A DNA stretch of 64,000 nt from Pseudomonas sp. B21-048 (GTDB lineage Bacteria > Pseudomonadota > Gammaproteobacteria > Pseudomonadales > Pseudomonadaceae): positions 124,001 through 188,000 of the forward strand of contig NZ_CP087168.1 of NCBI RefSeq assembly GCF_024748615.1, in the 5' to 3' direction. Shown here in pieces: positions 19,201 to 31,613 of this stretch. The notes below the pieces were generated by a model. The model saw nothing but the letters and a program-made list of their open reading frames with translations, was not told the origin of the DNA and made no database searches. Position numbers and translations under genes: made by a program. Every line of letters begins with the position of its first letter. The first letter of the stretch is position 1.

Positions 19201-22200
19201 GGTGATGGTCTGGCCGTTGGACAGGGTGACAACCACTGGCGAACCGGTGACCGGCGCTGACACGGACGCCGTGTAAACCACGGTGCCGCCTTCAGCCACA
19301 GTGCTGGTCGCAGTGAGGTTCACGGTCGAAGTGTCGATGGTGTCGGTGACGTCGGTAATCGCAGCCGCCGGGTTGGTGGCCAGATTTTCGAAGTTGCCAC
19401 CGGTGGCGGTGGAGATGGTTGCCTGGACGGTGCCGGCGTCCTTGTAGACGTCGTCCTTCGGCGCATCGACGGTCACGGAGCCGGTGGTGGCACCGGCGGC
19501 GATGGTGATCACGGCACCGTTGCTCAACGTCACGGTCACTGGCGTGCCGGCGGCGTTGGTCAAGGTCGCGGTGTAAACGATCGAACCGCCTTCAGCGACC
19601 GAGTCAGTAGCGCTCAGGCTGAGAGTGGTGGTGTCCGCAGTGTCAGTCACCAAGGTGTCGGCTGGCTTGCCGTCGACGTCCAGCTTCTCGTAATTACCGC
19701 CCGTTGCGCCGTCAATCTTGACGCTCAGGGAGCTGCCGCCCGCCAAGGGGCTGTTTGGCGCGACAAAGTTCACGCTGCCAGTAGTTTCGCCGACCGGGAT
19801 GGTGATGGTTTGGCCGTTGGAAAGAGTGACGACCACTGGCGAACCGGTGACTGGCGCAGAGACCGAAGCGGTGTAAACCACGGTGCCGCCTTCGGCGACG
19901 CTCGAAGTGGCAGTCAGCGAAACGGTGCTGGTGTCGATGGTGTCATTGACGGTGGTCACCGCCGGGGTGTCGCTGGCGACCAGCTTCTCGAAGTTACCGC
20001 CGGTCGTACCTGTGATCGTCGCTTCGACGGTGCCGGCGTCCTTGTAGACGTCGTCCTTCGGTGCATCGACGGTCACAGTGCCGGTGGTTTTGCCCGCTTC
20101 GATGGTGATGACGGCGCCGTTCGACAGGGTCACGGTGACCGGTGTGCCGGCCGCGTTGGTCAGGGTCGCGGTGTAGGTGATCTGGCAGCCTTCATCCACG
20201 GCATCGGTCGCGGTCAGCGACAGGTGGGTGGTGTCCTGGGTATCGGTCACCGAGGTGTCCGCCGACTTGCCGTCGACGTCCAGTTTTTCGTAGTTGCCGC
20301 CTTTGGCGTCGTTGATTTTGACGCTCAGTGAACCACCGCCGGCCAGCGCATCATTTGGCGCAGTGAAATTCACGCTGGCGCTGCTCGAGCCGACCGGAAT
20401 GGTGATGGTCTGGCCGTTGGACAGGGTCACGACCACTGGCGAACCGGTGACCGGTGCGCTGACGGATGCGGTGTAAACCACCGTGCCGCCTTCAGCCACA
20501 GTGCTGGTCGCAGTGAGGTTCACGGTCGAAGTGTCGATGGTGTCAGTCACGTCGGTGACCGCAGCCGCCGGGTTGGTGGCCAGCTTCTCGAAGTTGCCGC
20601 CGGTGGCGGTGGAGATGGTTGCCTGGACGGTGCCGGCGTCCTTGTAGACGTCGTCCTTCGGCGCATCGACGGTCACGGAGCCGGTGGTGGCACCGGCGGC
20701 GATGGTGATTACGGCGCCGTTCGACAAGGTCACGGTCACCGGGGTGCCGGCCGCATTGGTCAGGGTCGCGGTGTAAACGATGGAACCACCTTCAGCGACC
20801 GAGTCAGTAGCGCTCAGGCTGAGAGTGGTGGTGCTCGCGGTATCAGTTACCGAGGTGTCGGCTGACTTGCCGTCGACGTCCAGTTTTTCGTAGTTGCCAC
20901 CTTTGGCGTCGTTGATTTTGACGCTCAGGGAGCTGCCGCCAGCCAGGGCATCGTTCGGCGCAGTGAAGTTGACACTGGCGCTGCTCGAACCGACCGGGAT
21001 GGTGATGGTCTGGCCATTGGACAGGGTGACAACCACTGGCGAACCGGTGACCGGTGCGCTCACTGATGCGGTGTAAACCACGGTGCCGCCTTCAGCCACA
21101 GTGCTGGTCGCAGTGAGGTTCACGGTCGAAGTGTCGATGGTATCGGTGACGTTGGTGATCGCCGCCGCCGGGTTGGTCGCCAGATTTTCGAAGTTACCAC
21201 CGCTCGCGTCTTTGATGGTCGCTTCGACGGTGCCGGCGTCCTTGTAGACGTCGTCCTTCGGTGCATCGACGGTCACGCTGCCGGTGGTGGCACCGGCGGC
21301 GATGGTGATCACGGCGCCGTTGCTCAATGTCACGGTCACTGGTGTGCCGGCGGCGTTGGTCAGGGTGGCGGTGTAAACGATGGAACCGCCTTCAGCGACC
21401 GAGTCAGTAGCGCTCAGGCTGAGAGTGGTGGTGCTCGCGGTATCGGTCACTGAGGTGTCGGCCGACTTGCCGTTAACGTCCAGTTTTTCGTAGTTGCCGC
21501 CCGTTGCGCCGTCAATCTTGACGCTCAATGAACCACCGCCGGCCAGGGCATCGTTCGGCGCGGTGAAGTTGACGCTGGCGCTGCTCGAACCGACCGGAAT
21601 GGTGATGGTCTGGCCGTTGGACAGGGTCACAACCACTGGCGAGTCGGTGACCGGTGCGCTGACGGACGCGGTGTAAACCACGGTGCCGCCTTCAGCCACA
21701 GTGCTGGTCGCAGTGAGGTTCACGGTCGAAGTGTCGATGGTGTCAGTCACATCGGTGACTGCCGCCGCCGGGTTGGTGGCCAGCTTCTCGAAATTGCCGC
21801 CAGTCGCATCTTTGATCGTGGCTTCGACGGTGCCGGCGTCTTTGTAGACGTCATCTTTCGGTGCGTCGACGGTCACGCTGCCGGTGGTGGCACCGGCGGC
21901 AATGGTGATCACGGCGCCATTCGACAAGGTCACGGTGACTGGTGTGCCGGCGGCGTTGGTCAAGGTCGCGGTGTAAACGATGGAGCCGCCTTCAGCGACC
22001 GAGTCGGTTGCGCTCAGGCTGAGAGTGGTGGTGCTCGCGGTATCGGTCACTGAGGTGTCGGCCGACTTGCCGTTAACGTCCAGTTTTTCGTAGTTGCCGC
22101 CTTTGGCGTCATCGATTTTGACGCTCAATGAACCACCGCCGGCCAGGGCATCGTTCGGCGCAGTGAAGTTGACGCTGGCGCTGCTCGAACCGACCGGAAT

Positions 22201-25200
22201 GGTGATGGTCTGGCCGTTGGACAGGCTGACAACCACTGGCGAGCCGGTGACCGGCGCTGACACGGACGCCGTGTAAACCACCGTGCCGCCTTCAGCCACA
22301 GTGCTGGTCGCAGTGAGGTTCACGGTCGAAGTGTCGATGGTATCGGTGACGTTGGTCACCGCCGGGGTGTCGCTGGCGACCAGCTTCTCGAAGTTACCGC
22401 CGGTGGCGGTGGAGATGGTTGCCTGGACGGTGCCGGCGTCTTTGTAGACGTCATCTTTTGGCGCATCGACAGTCACGGAACCGGTGGTTTTGCCCGCTTC
22501 GATGGTGATCACGGCACCGTTCGACAACGTCACGGTCACTGGCGTGCCGGCGGCATTGGTCAAGGTCGCGGTATAAACAATCGAACCACCTTCAGCGACC
22601 GAGTCGGTTGCGCTCAGGCTGAGAGTGGTGCTGCTCGCGGTATCAGTTACCGAGGTGTCGGCCGACTTGCCGTTAACGTCCAGTTTTTCGTAGTTGCCGC
22701 CCGTTGCGCCGTCAATCTTGACGCTCAGGGAGGTGCCTCCGGCCAGGGCATCGTTCGGTGCAGTAAAGTTGACGCTGGCGCTGCTCGAACCGACCGGAAT
22801 GGTGATGGTCTGGCCGTTGGACAGGGTCACGACTACTGGCGAACCGGTGACCGGTGCGCTGACGGATGCGGTGTAAACCACCGTGCCGCCTTCAGCCACA
22901 GTGCTGGTCGCAGTGAGGTTCACGGTCGAAGTGTCGATGGTGTCAGTCACGTCGGTGACCGCAGCCGCCGGGTTGGTGGCCAGCTTCTCGAAGTTGCCGC
23001 CGGTGGCGTCCTTGATGGTTGCTTCGACGGTACCGGCGTCTTTGTAGACGTCGTCCTTCGGTGCGTCGACGGTCACGGAACCAGTGGTTTTGCCCGCATC
23101 GATGGTGATCACTGCGCCGTTCGACAACGTCACGGTCACTGGTGTGCCGGCGGCGTTGGTCAAGGTCGCGGTATAAACAATCGAACCACCTTCAGCGACC
23201 GAGTCAGTAGCGCTCAGGCTGAGAGTGGTGGTGCTCGCGGTATCAGTTACCGAGGTGTCGGCCGACTTGCCGTCGACGTCCAGTTTTTCGTAATTGCCGC
23301 CTTTGGCGTCATCGATTTTGACGCTCAATGAACCACCGCCGGCCAGGGCATCGTTCGGCGCGGTGAAGTTGACGCTGGCGCTGCTCGAGCCGACCGGGAT
23401 GGTGATGATCTGACCGTTGGACAGTGTGACAACCACTGGCGAGCCGGTGACCGGCGCTGACACGGACGCCGTGTAAACCACCATGCCGCCTTCAGCCACA
23501 GTGCTGGTCGCAGTGAGGTTCACGGTCGAAGTGTCGATGGTATCGGTGACGTTGGTCACCGCCGGGGTGTCGCTGGCGACCAGCTTCTCGAAGTTGCCAC
23601 CGCTCGCATCTTTGATGGTCGCTTCGACGGTACCGGCGTCTTTGTAGACGTCGTCCTTCGGTGCATCGACGGTCACGCTGCCGGTGGTGGCACCGGCGGC
23701 GATGGTGATCACGGCACCGTTGCTCAACGTCACGGTCACTGGTGTGCCGGCCGCGTTGGTCAGGGTCGCGGTGTAAACGATGGAACCGCCTTCGGCCACG
23801 CAGTCAGTAGCGCTCAGGCTGAGAGTGGTGGTGTCCGCAGTGTCAGTCACCGAGGTGTCGGCCGACTTGCCGTCGACGTCCAGTTTTTCGTAGTTGCCGC
23901 CCGTTGCGCCGTCAATCTTGACGCTCAGGGAGGTGCCTCCGGCCAGGGCATCGTTCGGCGCGGTGAAGTTGACGCTGGCGCTGCTCGAGCCGACCGGGAT
24001 GGTAATGGTCTGGCCATTGGACAGGGTGACAACCACTGGCGAACCGGTGACCGGCGCCGACACCGAAGCGGTGTAAACCACGGTACCGCCTTCAGCCACA
24101 GTGCTGGTCGCAGTGAGGTTCACGGTCGAAGTGTCGATGGTATCAGTCACGTCGGTAATCGCGGCCGCCGGGTTGGTGGCCAGCTTCTCGAAGTTGCCGC
24201 CGGTGGCGTCCTTGATGGTTGCTTCGACGGTACCGGCGTCTTTGTAGACGTCGTCCTTCGGTGCGTCGACGGTCACGGAACCAGTGGTTTTGCCCGCATC
24301 GATGGTGATCACTGCGCCGTTCGACAACGTCACGGTCACTGGTGTGCCGGCGGCGTTGGTCAAGGTCGCGGTATAAACAATCGAACCACCTTCAGCGACC
24401 GAGTCAGTAGCGCTCAGGCTGAGAGTGGTGGTGCTCGCGGTATCAGTTACCGAGGTGTCGGCCGACTTGCCGTCGACGTCCAGTTTTTCGTAATTGCCGC
24501 CTTTGGCGTCATCGATTTTGACGCTCAATGAACCACCGCCGGCCAGGGCATCGTTCGGCGCGGTGAAGTTGACGCTGGCGCTGCTCGAGCCGACCGGGAT
24601 GGTGATGATCTGACCGTTGGACAGTGTGACAACCACTGGCGAGCCGGTGACCGGCGCTGACACGGACGCCGTGTAAACCACCATGCCGCCTTCAGCCACA
24701 GTGCTGGTCGCAGTGAGGTTCACGGTCGAAGTGTCGATGGTATCGGTGACGTTGGTCACCGCCGGGGTGTCGCTGGCGACCAGCTTCTCGAAGTTGCCAC
24801 CGCTCGCATCTTTGATGGTCGCTTCGACGGTACCGGCGTCTTTGTAGACGTCGTCCTTCGGTGCATCGACGGTCACGCTGCCGGTGGTGGCACCGGCGGC
24901 GATGGTGAACACGGCGCCGTTGCTCAACGTCACGGTCACTGGTGTGCCGGCCGCGTTGGTCAGGGTCGCGGTGTAAACGATGAAACCACCTTCAGCGACC
25001 GAGTCAGTAGCGCTCAGGCTGAGAGTGGTGGTGCTCGCGGTATCGGTCACCGAGGTGTCGGCCGGCTTGCCGTCGACGTCCAGCTTCTCGTAGTTGCCAC
25101 CCTTGGCGTCGTTGATTTTGACGCTCAGCGAACTGCCGCCGGCCAACGCATCGTTCGGCGCGGTGAAGTTCACGCTGGCGCTGCTCGAGCCAACCGGGAT

Positions 25201-28200
25201 GGTAATGGTCTGGCCATTGGACAGGGTGACGACCACTGGCGAACCGGTGACCGGTGCGCTAACGGACGCGGTGTAAACCACCGTGCCGCCTTCAGCCACA
25301 GTGCTGGTCGCAGTGAGGTTCACGGTCGAAGTGTCGATAGTGTCAGTCACCTCGGTAATCGCAGCCGCCGGGTTGGTGGCCAGATTTTCGAAGTTGCCGC
25401 CGGTGGCGGTGGAAATGGTTGCCTGGACGGTGCCGGCGTCTTTGTAGACGTCGTCTTTTGGCGCATCGACGGTCACGGAACCGGTAGTCGCACCGGTGGC
25501 AATGGTGATGACGGCGCCATTGCTCAACGTTACGGTCACTGGCGTGCCGGCGGCGTTGGTCAAGGTCGCGGTGTAAACGATGGAACCGCCTTCAGCGACC
25601 GAGTCGGTAGCGTTCAGGCTGAGAGTGGTGGTGCTCGCGGTATCAGTCACCGAGGTGTCGGCCGGCTTGCCGTCGACGTCCAGCTTCTCGTAGTTGCCAC
25701 CCTTGGCGTCGTTGATTTTGACGCTCAAGGAACCGCCACCGGCCAGGGCATCGTTCGGCGCGGTGAAATTGACGCTGGCGCTGCTCGAGCCGACCGGAAT
25801 GGTGATGGTCTGACCGTTGGACAGGGTGACAATCACTGGCGAACCGGTGACCGGCGCCGACACGGACGCCGTATAAACCACGGTGCCGCCTTCGGCGACG
25901 CTCGAAGTGGCACTCAGCGAAACGGTGCTGGTGTCGATGGTGTCGTTGACGGTGGTGACCGCGGGAGCCGTGCTTGGCACCAGGTTTTCGAAGTTGCCGC
26001 CGGTGGCGGTGGAGATGGTTGCCTGGACGGTGCCGGCGTCTTTGTAGACGTCGTCTTTTGGTGCATCGACAGTCACGGAGCCGGTGGTTTTACCCGCTTC
26101 GATGGTGATGACGGCGCCGTTGCTCAGCGTCACGGTCACTGGTGTGCCAGCGGCGTTGGTCAGGGTTGCGGTGTAAGTGATCTGGCCGCCTTCATCCACG
26201 GTGCCGGTCGCGGTCAGCGACAGGTGGGTGGTGTCCTGGGTATCGGTCACCGAGGTATTCGCCGACTTGCCGTCGACTTCCAGTTTCTCGTAATTGCCGC
26301 CCTTGGCGTCGTTGATTTTGACGCTCAGCGAACTACCGCCGGCCAACGCATCGTTCGGCGCGGTGAAGTTCACGCTGGCGCTGCTCGAGCCAACCGGGAT
26401 GGTGATGGTCTGGCCGTTGGACAGGGTGACAACCACTGGTGAGCCGGTAACCGGTGCGCTGACGGACGCGGTGTAAACCACAGTGCCGCCTTCGGCGACG
26501 CTCACAGTGGCAGTCAGCGAAACGGTGCTGGTGTCGATGGTGTCAGTCACGTCGGTGACCGCAGCCGCCGGGTTGGTGACCAGATTTTCGAAGCTGCCGC
26601 CGGTGGCGGTGGAGATGGTTGCCTGGACGGTGCCGGCGTCTTTGTAGACGTCGTCCTTCGGCGCATCGACGGTCACGGAGCCGGTGGTGGCACCGGCGGC
26701 GATGGTAATCACGGCGCCGTTCGACAAGGTCACGGTCACTGGTGTGCCGGCGGCATTGGTCAAGGTCGCGGTATAAACAATCGAACCGCCTTCAGCGACC
26801 GAGTCGGTTGCGCTCAAGCTGAGAGTGGTGGTGCTCGCGGTATCGGTCACTGAGGTGTCCGCCGACTTGCCGTCAACGTCCAGTTTTTCGTAGTTACCAC
26901 CTTTGGCGTCGTTGATTTTGACGCTCAGGGAGCTGCCGCCGGCCAGGGCATCGTTCGGCGCAGTGAAGTTGACGCTGGCGCTGCTCGAGCCGACCGGGAT
27001 GGTGATGATCTGACCGTTGGACAGGGTGACGACCACTGGCGAGCCGGTGACCGGAGCTGACACGGACGCCGTGTAAACCACGGTGCCGCCTTCAGCCACA
27101 GTGCTGGTCGCAGTGAGGTTCACGGTCGAAGTGTCAATGGTATCGGTGACGTCGGTGATCGCAGCCGCCGGGTTGGTGACCAGGTTCTCGAAGTTGCCGC
27201 CCGCGGCATTCTTGATGGTTGCTTCGACGGTACCGGCGTCTTTGTAGACGTCATCCTTCGGTGCATCGACGGTCACGCTGCCGGTAGTCGCACCGGCGGC
27301 AATGGTGATCACGGCGCCATTGCTCAGCGTGACGGTGACTGGTGTGCCGGCGGCGTTGGTCAAGGTCGCGGTGTAAACGATGGAGCCGCCTTCAGCGACG
27401 GAGTCGGTTGCGCTCAGGCTGAGAGTGGTGGTGCTCGCGGTATCAGTTACCGAGGTGTCGGCCGACTTGCCGTCGACGTCCAGCTTTTCGTAGTTACCGC
27501 CTTTGGCGTCGTTGATTTTGACGCTCAGCGAGCCGCCACCGGCCAGGGCATCGTTCGGCGCAGTGAAGTTCACGCTGGCGCTGTTCGAACCGACCGGGAT
27601 GGTGATGGTCTGGCCGTTGGACAGGGTCACAACCACCGGCGAACCGGTGACCGGCGCGCTGACGGAGGCGGTGTAAACCACGGTGCCGCCTTCAGCGACG
27701 CTCGAAGTGGCACTCAGCGAGACGGTGCTGGTGTCGATGGTGTCGTTGACGGTGGTCACCGCCGGGGTATCGCTGGTGACCAGCTTCTCGAAGTTGCCGC
27801 CGGTCGCATCTTTAATGGTCGCTTCGACGGTACCGGCGTCTTTATAAACATCATCGGCAGGCGCATCGACGCTCACGCTGCCGGTGGTTTTACCCGCTTC
27901 GATGGTGATGACGGCACCGTTCGACAAGGTCACGGTCATCGGTGTGCCGGCCGGGTTGGTCAGGGTCGCGGTGTAGGTGATCTGGCCGCCTTCGACGACG
28001 CTGCCGGTGGCACTGAGGCTCAGGCAGGTGTCGTCGACCGAATCGGTAATGGTAGTGAGTGCCGGTTCGGTGCTCGGATTCAGTTGCTCGAAATTGCCGC
28101 CGGTGGTGCCGGTGATCGTGGTGCTGACGGTGCTGCCGTTGTTGTAGACGTCGTTGGCCGCGGTGTCGACAGTCACGCTGCCGGTGGTCTTGCCCGCTTC

Positions 28201-31200
28201 GATGGTAATGACCGAGCCGTTGCTCAAGGTCACGGTCATCGGTGTGCCGGCCGGGTTGGTCAGGGTCGCGGTGTAGGTGATCTGGCCGCCTTCGACGACG
28301 GTGCCGGTGGCACTGAGGCTCAGGCAGGTGTCGTCGACCGAATCGGTAATGGTAGTGAGTGCCGGTTCGGTGCTCGGGTTCAGTTGCTCGAAATTGCCGC
28401 CGGTGGTGCCGGTGATCGTGGTGCTGACGGTGCTGCCGTTGTTGTAGACGTCGTTGGCCGCGGTGTCGACAGTCACGCTGCCGGTGGTCTTGCCCGCTTC
28501 GATGGTAATGACCGAGCCGTTGCTCAAGGTCACGGTCATCGGTGTGCCGGCCGGGTTGGTCAGGGTCGCGGTGTAGGTGATCTGGCCGCCTTCGACGACG
28601 CTGCCGGTGGCACTGAGGCTCAGGCAGGTGTCGTCGACCGAATCGGTAATGGTAGTGAGTGCCGGTTCGGTGCTCGGGTTCAGTTGCTCGAAATTGCCGC
28701 CGGTGGTGCCGGTGATCGTGGTGCTGACGGTGCTGCCGTTGTTGTAGACGTCGTTGGCCGCGGTGTCGACAGTCACGCTGCCGGTGGTCTTGCCCGCTTC
28801 GATGGTAATGACCGAGCCGTTGCTCAAGGTGACGGTCATCGGTGTGCCGGCCGGGTTGGTCAGGGTCGCGGTGTAGGTGATCTGGCCACCTTCGACGACG
28901 GTGCCGGTGGCACTGAGGCTCAGGCAGGTGTCGTCGACCGAATCGGTAATGGTAGTGAGTGCCGGTTCGGTGCTCGGGTTCAGTTGCTCGAAATTGCCGC
29001 CGGTGGTGCCGGTGATCGTGGTGCTGACGGTGCTGCCGTTGTTGTAGACGTCGTTGGCCGCGGTGTCGACAGTCACGCTGCCGGTGGTCTTGCCCGCTTC
29101 GATGGTAATGACCGAGCCGTTGCTCAAGGTGACGGTCATCGGTGTGCCGGCCGGGTTGGTCAGGGTCGCGGTGTAGGTGATCTGGCCACCTTCGACGACG
29201 GTGCCGGTGGCACTGAGGCTCAGGCAGGTGTCGTCGACCGAATCGGTAATGGTAGTGAGTGCCGGTTCGGTGCTCGGGTTCAGTTGCTCGAAATTGCCGC
29301 CGGTGGTGCCGGTGATCGTGGTGCTGACGGTGCTGCCGTTGTTGTAGACGTCGTTGGCCGCGGTGTCGACAGTCACGCTGCCGGTGGTCTTGCCCGCTTC
29401 GATGGTAATGACCGAGCCGTTGCTCAAGGTGACGGTCATCGGTGTGCCGGCCGGGTTGGTCAGGGTCGCGGTGTAGGTGATCTGGCCACCTTCGACGACG
29501 GTGCCGGTGGCACTGAGGCTCAGGCAGGTGTCGTCGACCGAATCGGTAATGGTAGTGAGTGCCGGTTCGGTGCTCGGGTTCAGTTGCTCGAAATTGCCGC
29601 CGGTGGTGCCGGTGATCGTGGTGCTGACGGTGCTGCCGTTGTTGTAGACGTCGTTGGCCGCGGTGTCGACAGTCACGCTGCCGGTGGTCTTGCCCGCTTC
29701 GATGGTAATGACCGAGCCGTTGCTCAAGGTGACGGTCATCGGTGTGCCGGCCGGGTTGGTCAGGGTCGCGGTGTAGGTGATCTGGCCACCTTCGACGACG
29801 GTGCTGGTGGCACTGAGGCTCAGGCAGGTGTCGTCGACCGAATCGGTAATGGTAGTGAGTGCCGGTTCGGTGCTCGGGTTCAGTTGCTCGAAATTGCCGC
29901 CGGTGGTGCCGGTGATCGTGGTGCTGACGGTGCTGCCGTTGTTGTAGACGTCGTTGGCCGCGGTGTCGACAGCTCACGGAACCGGTGGTCTTGACCGGCT
30001 TCGATGGTGATGGCCGAACCGTTGGACAAGGTCACGGTGACGGGTGTCTGTGCCGGGTTGGTCAGGGTTGCGGTGTAAGTGATCTGACCGCCTTCGGTGA
30101 CGGTCGAGCCCGCCGTCAGCGTGACGGTGGTGGTGTCGACCGAATCGGTAATGGTGGTGACGGCCGGCGTGGTGTTCGGCACCAGATTGCTCGAAGTTGC
30201 CGCCGGTGGCGCCGGTAATCGTGGTGCTGACGGTGCTGCCATTGTTGTAGACGTCGTTGGCCGGCGTCGGAACGTTCACGCTGCCGGTGGTGTTGCCCGC
30301 GGCGATGGTGATGGTCGAACCGTTGGACAAGGTGACGGTGACCGGCGTCTGCGCCGGATTGGTCAATGTCGCGGTGTAGGTGATCTGGCCACCTTCAGTG
30401 ACGGTCGAGCCCGCTGACAGTGTGATGGTGGTGGTGTCGATGGTGTCGGTGACTTGGGTCACGGCCGGAACGGTCGGCAGGGTGACCACGATACCGCTGC
30501 CGCCCGTGGTGCCGGTGACGGTCACGTTGATCTGGGTCGGATCGTTATAAACCGTGTCGTTCGGTGCCAGCGGAACGTTGACGGTGCCGGTGGTTTGGCC
30601 GGCTGCAATCACGATCACCGAGCCGTTGGACAGGGTGATGGTCAGGTCGGTCAGCGGTGCCTGGGTCAGGGTCGCGGTATAAACCAGCACGCCACCGGCC
30701 TCGGTGATGGTTGGCGTGGCACTCAGACTCAGCGTCGATTCAAGCGGGGCATTGGTGCTGGTGCCAGCAGTCTGGCCGCCGGTGGTGGCTTGTGCTGCCA
30801 AAGCGGCAGTGGCGAGACCCTCGGTCGGGAAGCCGATAGTCGGATCCACCCGGCCAGCGGTTGCATCCAGCACCACGAAGCTATGGCCACCACCCGCAGC
30901 ACCACCCGTACCCGCAGCCGCAGGGCCGGCGGCGGTGGCTTCAAGAGCGGTGGTCGGGTCGACGCCGGCGGCGATGGCTTGCTGCAATTCGTCAACCGAG
31001 GGCGCGGCTTGTGCAGTGGCCTGCGCAAGGTCGGTGCTGGAATCCGGATTGCTGCCGCTCCACTGCGTGTCGCGGCCCAGGTCCAGGGTGCGGCCATCAG
31101 TCAGTTCGAGCGTGATGGCACCGGCGGCACCGGTGTCTACCTGATCGCCGACAAACAACCGGTCGCCTTCAACGAGTACGCGGCGGACGCCTTCTGGCGA

Positions 31201-31254
31201 CACCGCAAAAACCTGACCAACAATGCTTTTGACGTTGGCAACAACACTACTCAT
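13225..31254 (-). CDS. lapA: LapA-type giant RTX adhesin (reading frame interrupted near 29970-30190)
   Basis: Surface adhesin of about 6000 residues, secreted by LapE-LapB-LapC. The N-terminus (MSSVVANVKSIVGQVFAVS, start 31254 with CGGAGAG upstream) is the periplasm-held retention module. The LapG site TAAG is at residues 107-110 (30925-30936). Then come 100-residue Ig-like repeats for nearly 14 kb, a Calx-beta-like part (about 16580-16940), a PA14-like part (about 15230-15720), a vWA domain with the metal site DSSGS (about 14700), RTX nonapeptides of GGxGND type (about 13560-13720), and a C-terminal secretion region. As written, three single-base insertions relative to the repeat consensus (near 30185, 29995 and 29972) shift the frame 0-2-1-0, and a TGA at 29974 would stop translation after about 426 residues; removing them gives one open frame. 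Sequencing error in repeats or true inactivation cannot be told apart here. Confidence 0.93.
17521..27720 (-). repeat. Seventeen tandem 600-bp repeats within lapA (two alternating 100-residue units)
   Basis: The pattern recurs exactly every 600 bases. Each repeat encodes two related 100-residue Ig-like units. One has DTIDTSTVNLTATSTVAEGG and NDALAGG...GGNYEKLDVDGK; the other has TTLSLSATDSVAEGG and KDDVYKDAGTVEATI. Units are kept in phase without indels. Synonymous changes are patchy, suggesting frequent gene conversion or unequal crossing over. Confidence 0.95.
28021..29970 (-). repeat. Tandem 300-bp near-identical repeats within lapA (6.5 copies)
   Basis: Period 300 bases, starting at 28021, 28321, 28621, 28921, 29221, 29521 and 29821. 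Each encodes a unit with VVEGGQITYTATLTNPAGTP, ANDVYNNGSTVSTTITGTT and DSVDDTCLSLSATG. Several copies are identical at the base level, pointing to very recent amplification. Each carries one Cys. Confidence 0.95.
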
Positions 31255-31613
31255 TGAAAACTCTCCGGGTGTCACGTTCAGTTGGCTTTCCATAAACCGC
31301 TCGGTGGGCTCACCGATTGGGGCTGGACGTACTTGCAAGATATTGGATGCATAACTTTGACGCTGTAACCGTCAATATTTTGGCTGTATTTTTTCGAAAT
31401 TAACTTTGTGCCAAACTATTGACCTTATGGGAGCCATCCTAAACAATCGTCGAAATAATGTCACATTGATATTTAAGCGGCGGCCTGTTCTACAGTGTGT
31501 GACCCAGTTCTGATTTTGAACTTTCCGACATACGGTCATGTCGGGGTGCCACATTCGATGCAGCGCCACGTTCTGCAGTGATTCAAGACATGAAGTCTCG
31601 GGAAAATCCAACT
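31255..31613. promoter_or_regulatory. Divergent lapA/lapE regulatory region
   Basis: About 360 bases, AT-rich in 31340-31480, between the start of lapA (minus) and lapE (plus). In Pf0-1 and P. putida lapA transcription is controlled by FleQ and c-di-GMP. A sequence resembling the FleQ consensus, GTCAATATTTTGGC (31371-31384), and an adjacent inverted repeat TTGACG...CGTCAA (31357-31375) are present. No site is proven; no other gene is seen here. Confidence 0.4.

Noticed and set aside
17521..29970. Periodic repeats considered as CRISPR
   Set aside because: Repeat units are 300 or 600 bp, contiguous, in one reading frame and protein coding; there are no short repeats with unique spacers.
27890..29977. 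695-residue minus-strand frame rich in His and Arg
   Set aside because: It is the +1 frame of lapA repeats; composition is typical of a shifted frame.
13237..31144. Many long plus-strand frames opposite lapA (for example 14263-15381, 16855-17931, 28084-29994)
   Set aside because: They are mirror frames of a GC-rich repetitive gene; they repeat with the 300/600-bp period and have no ribosome sites or domain features.
30100..31257. Plus-strand frames 30454-31257 and 30704-31144
   Set aside because: Antisense to the start of lapA; no independent evidence.
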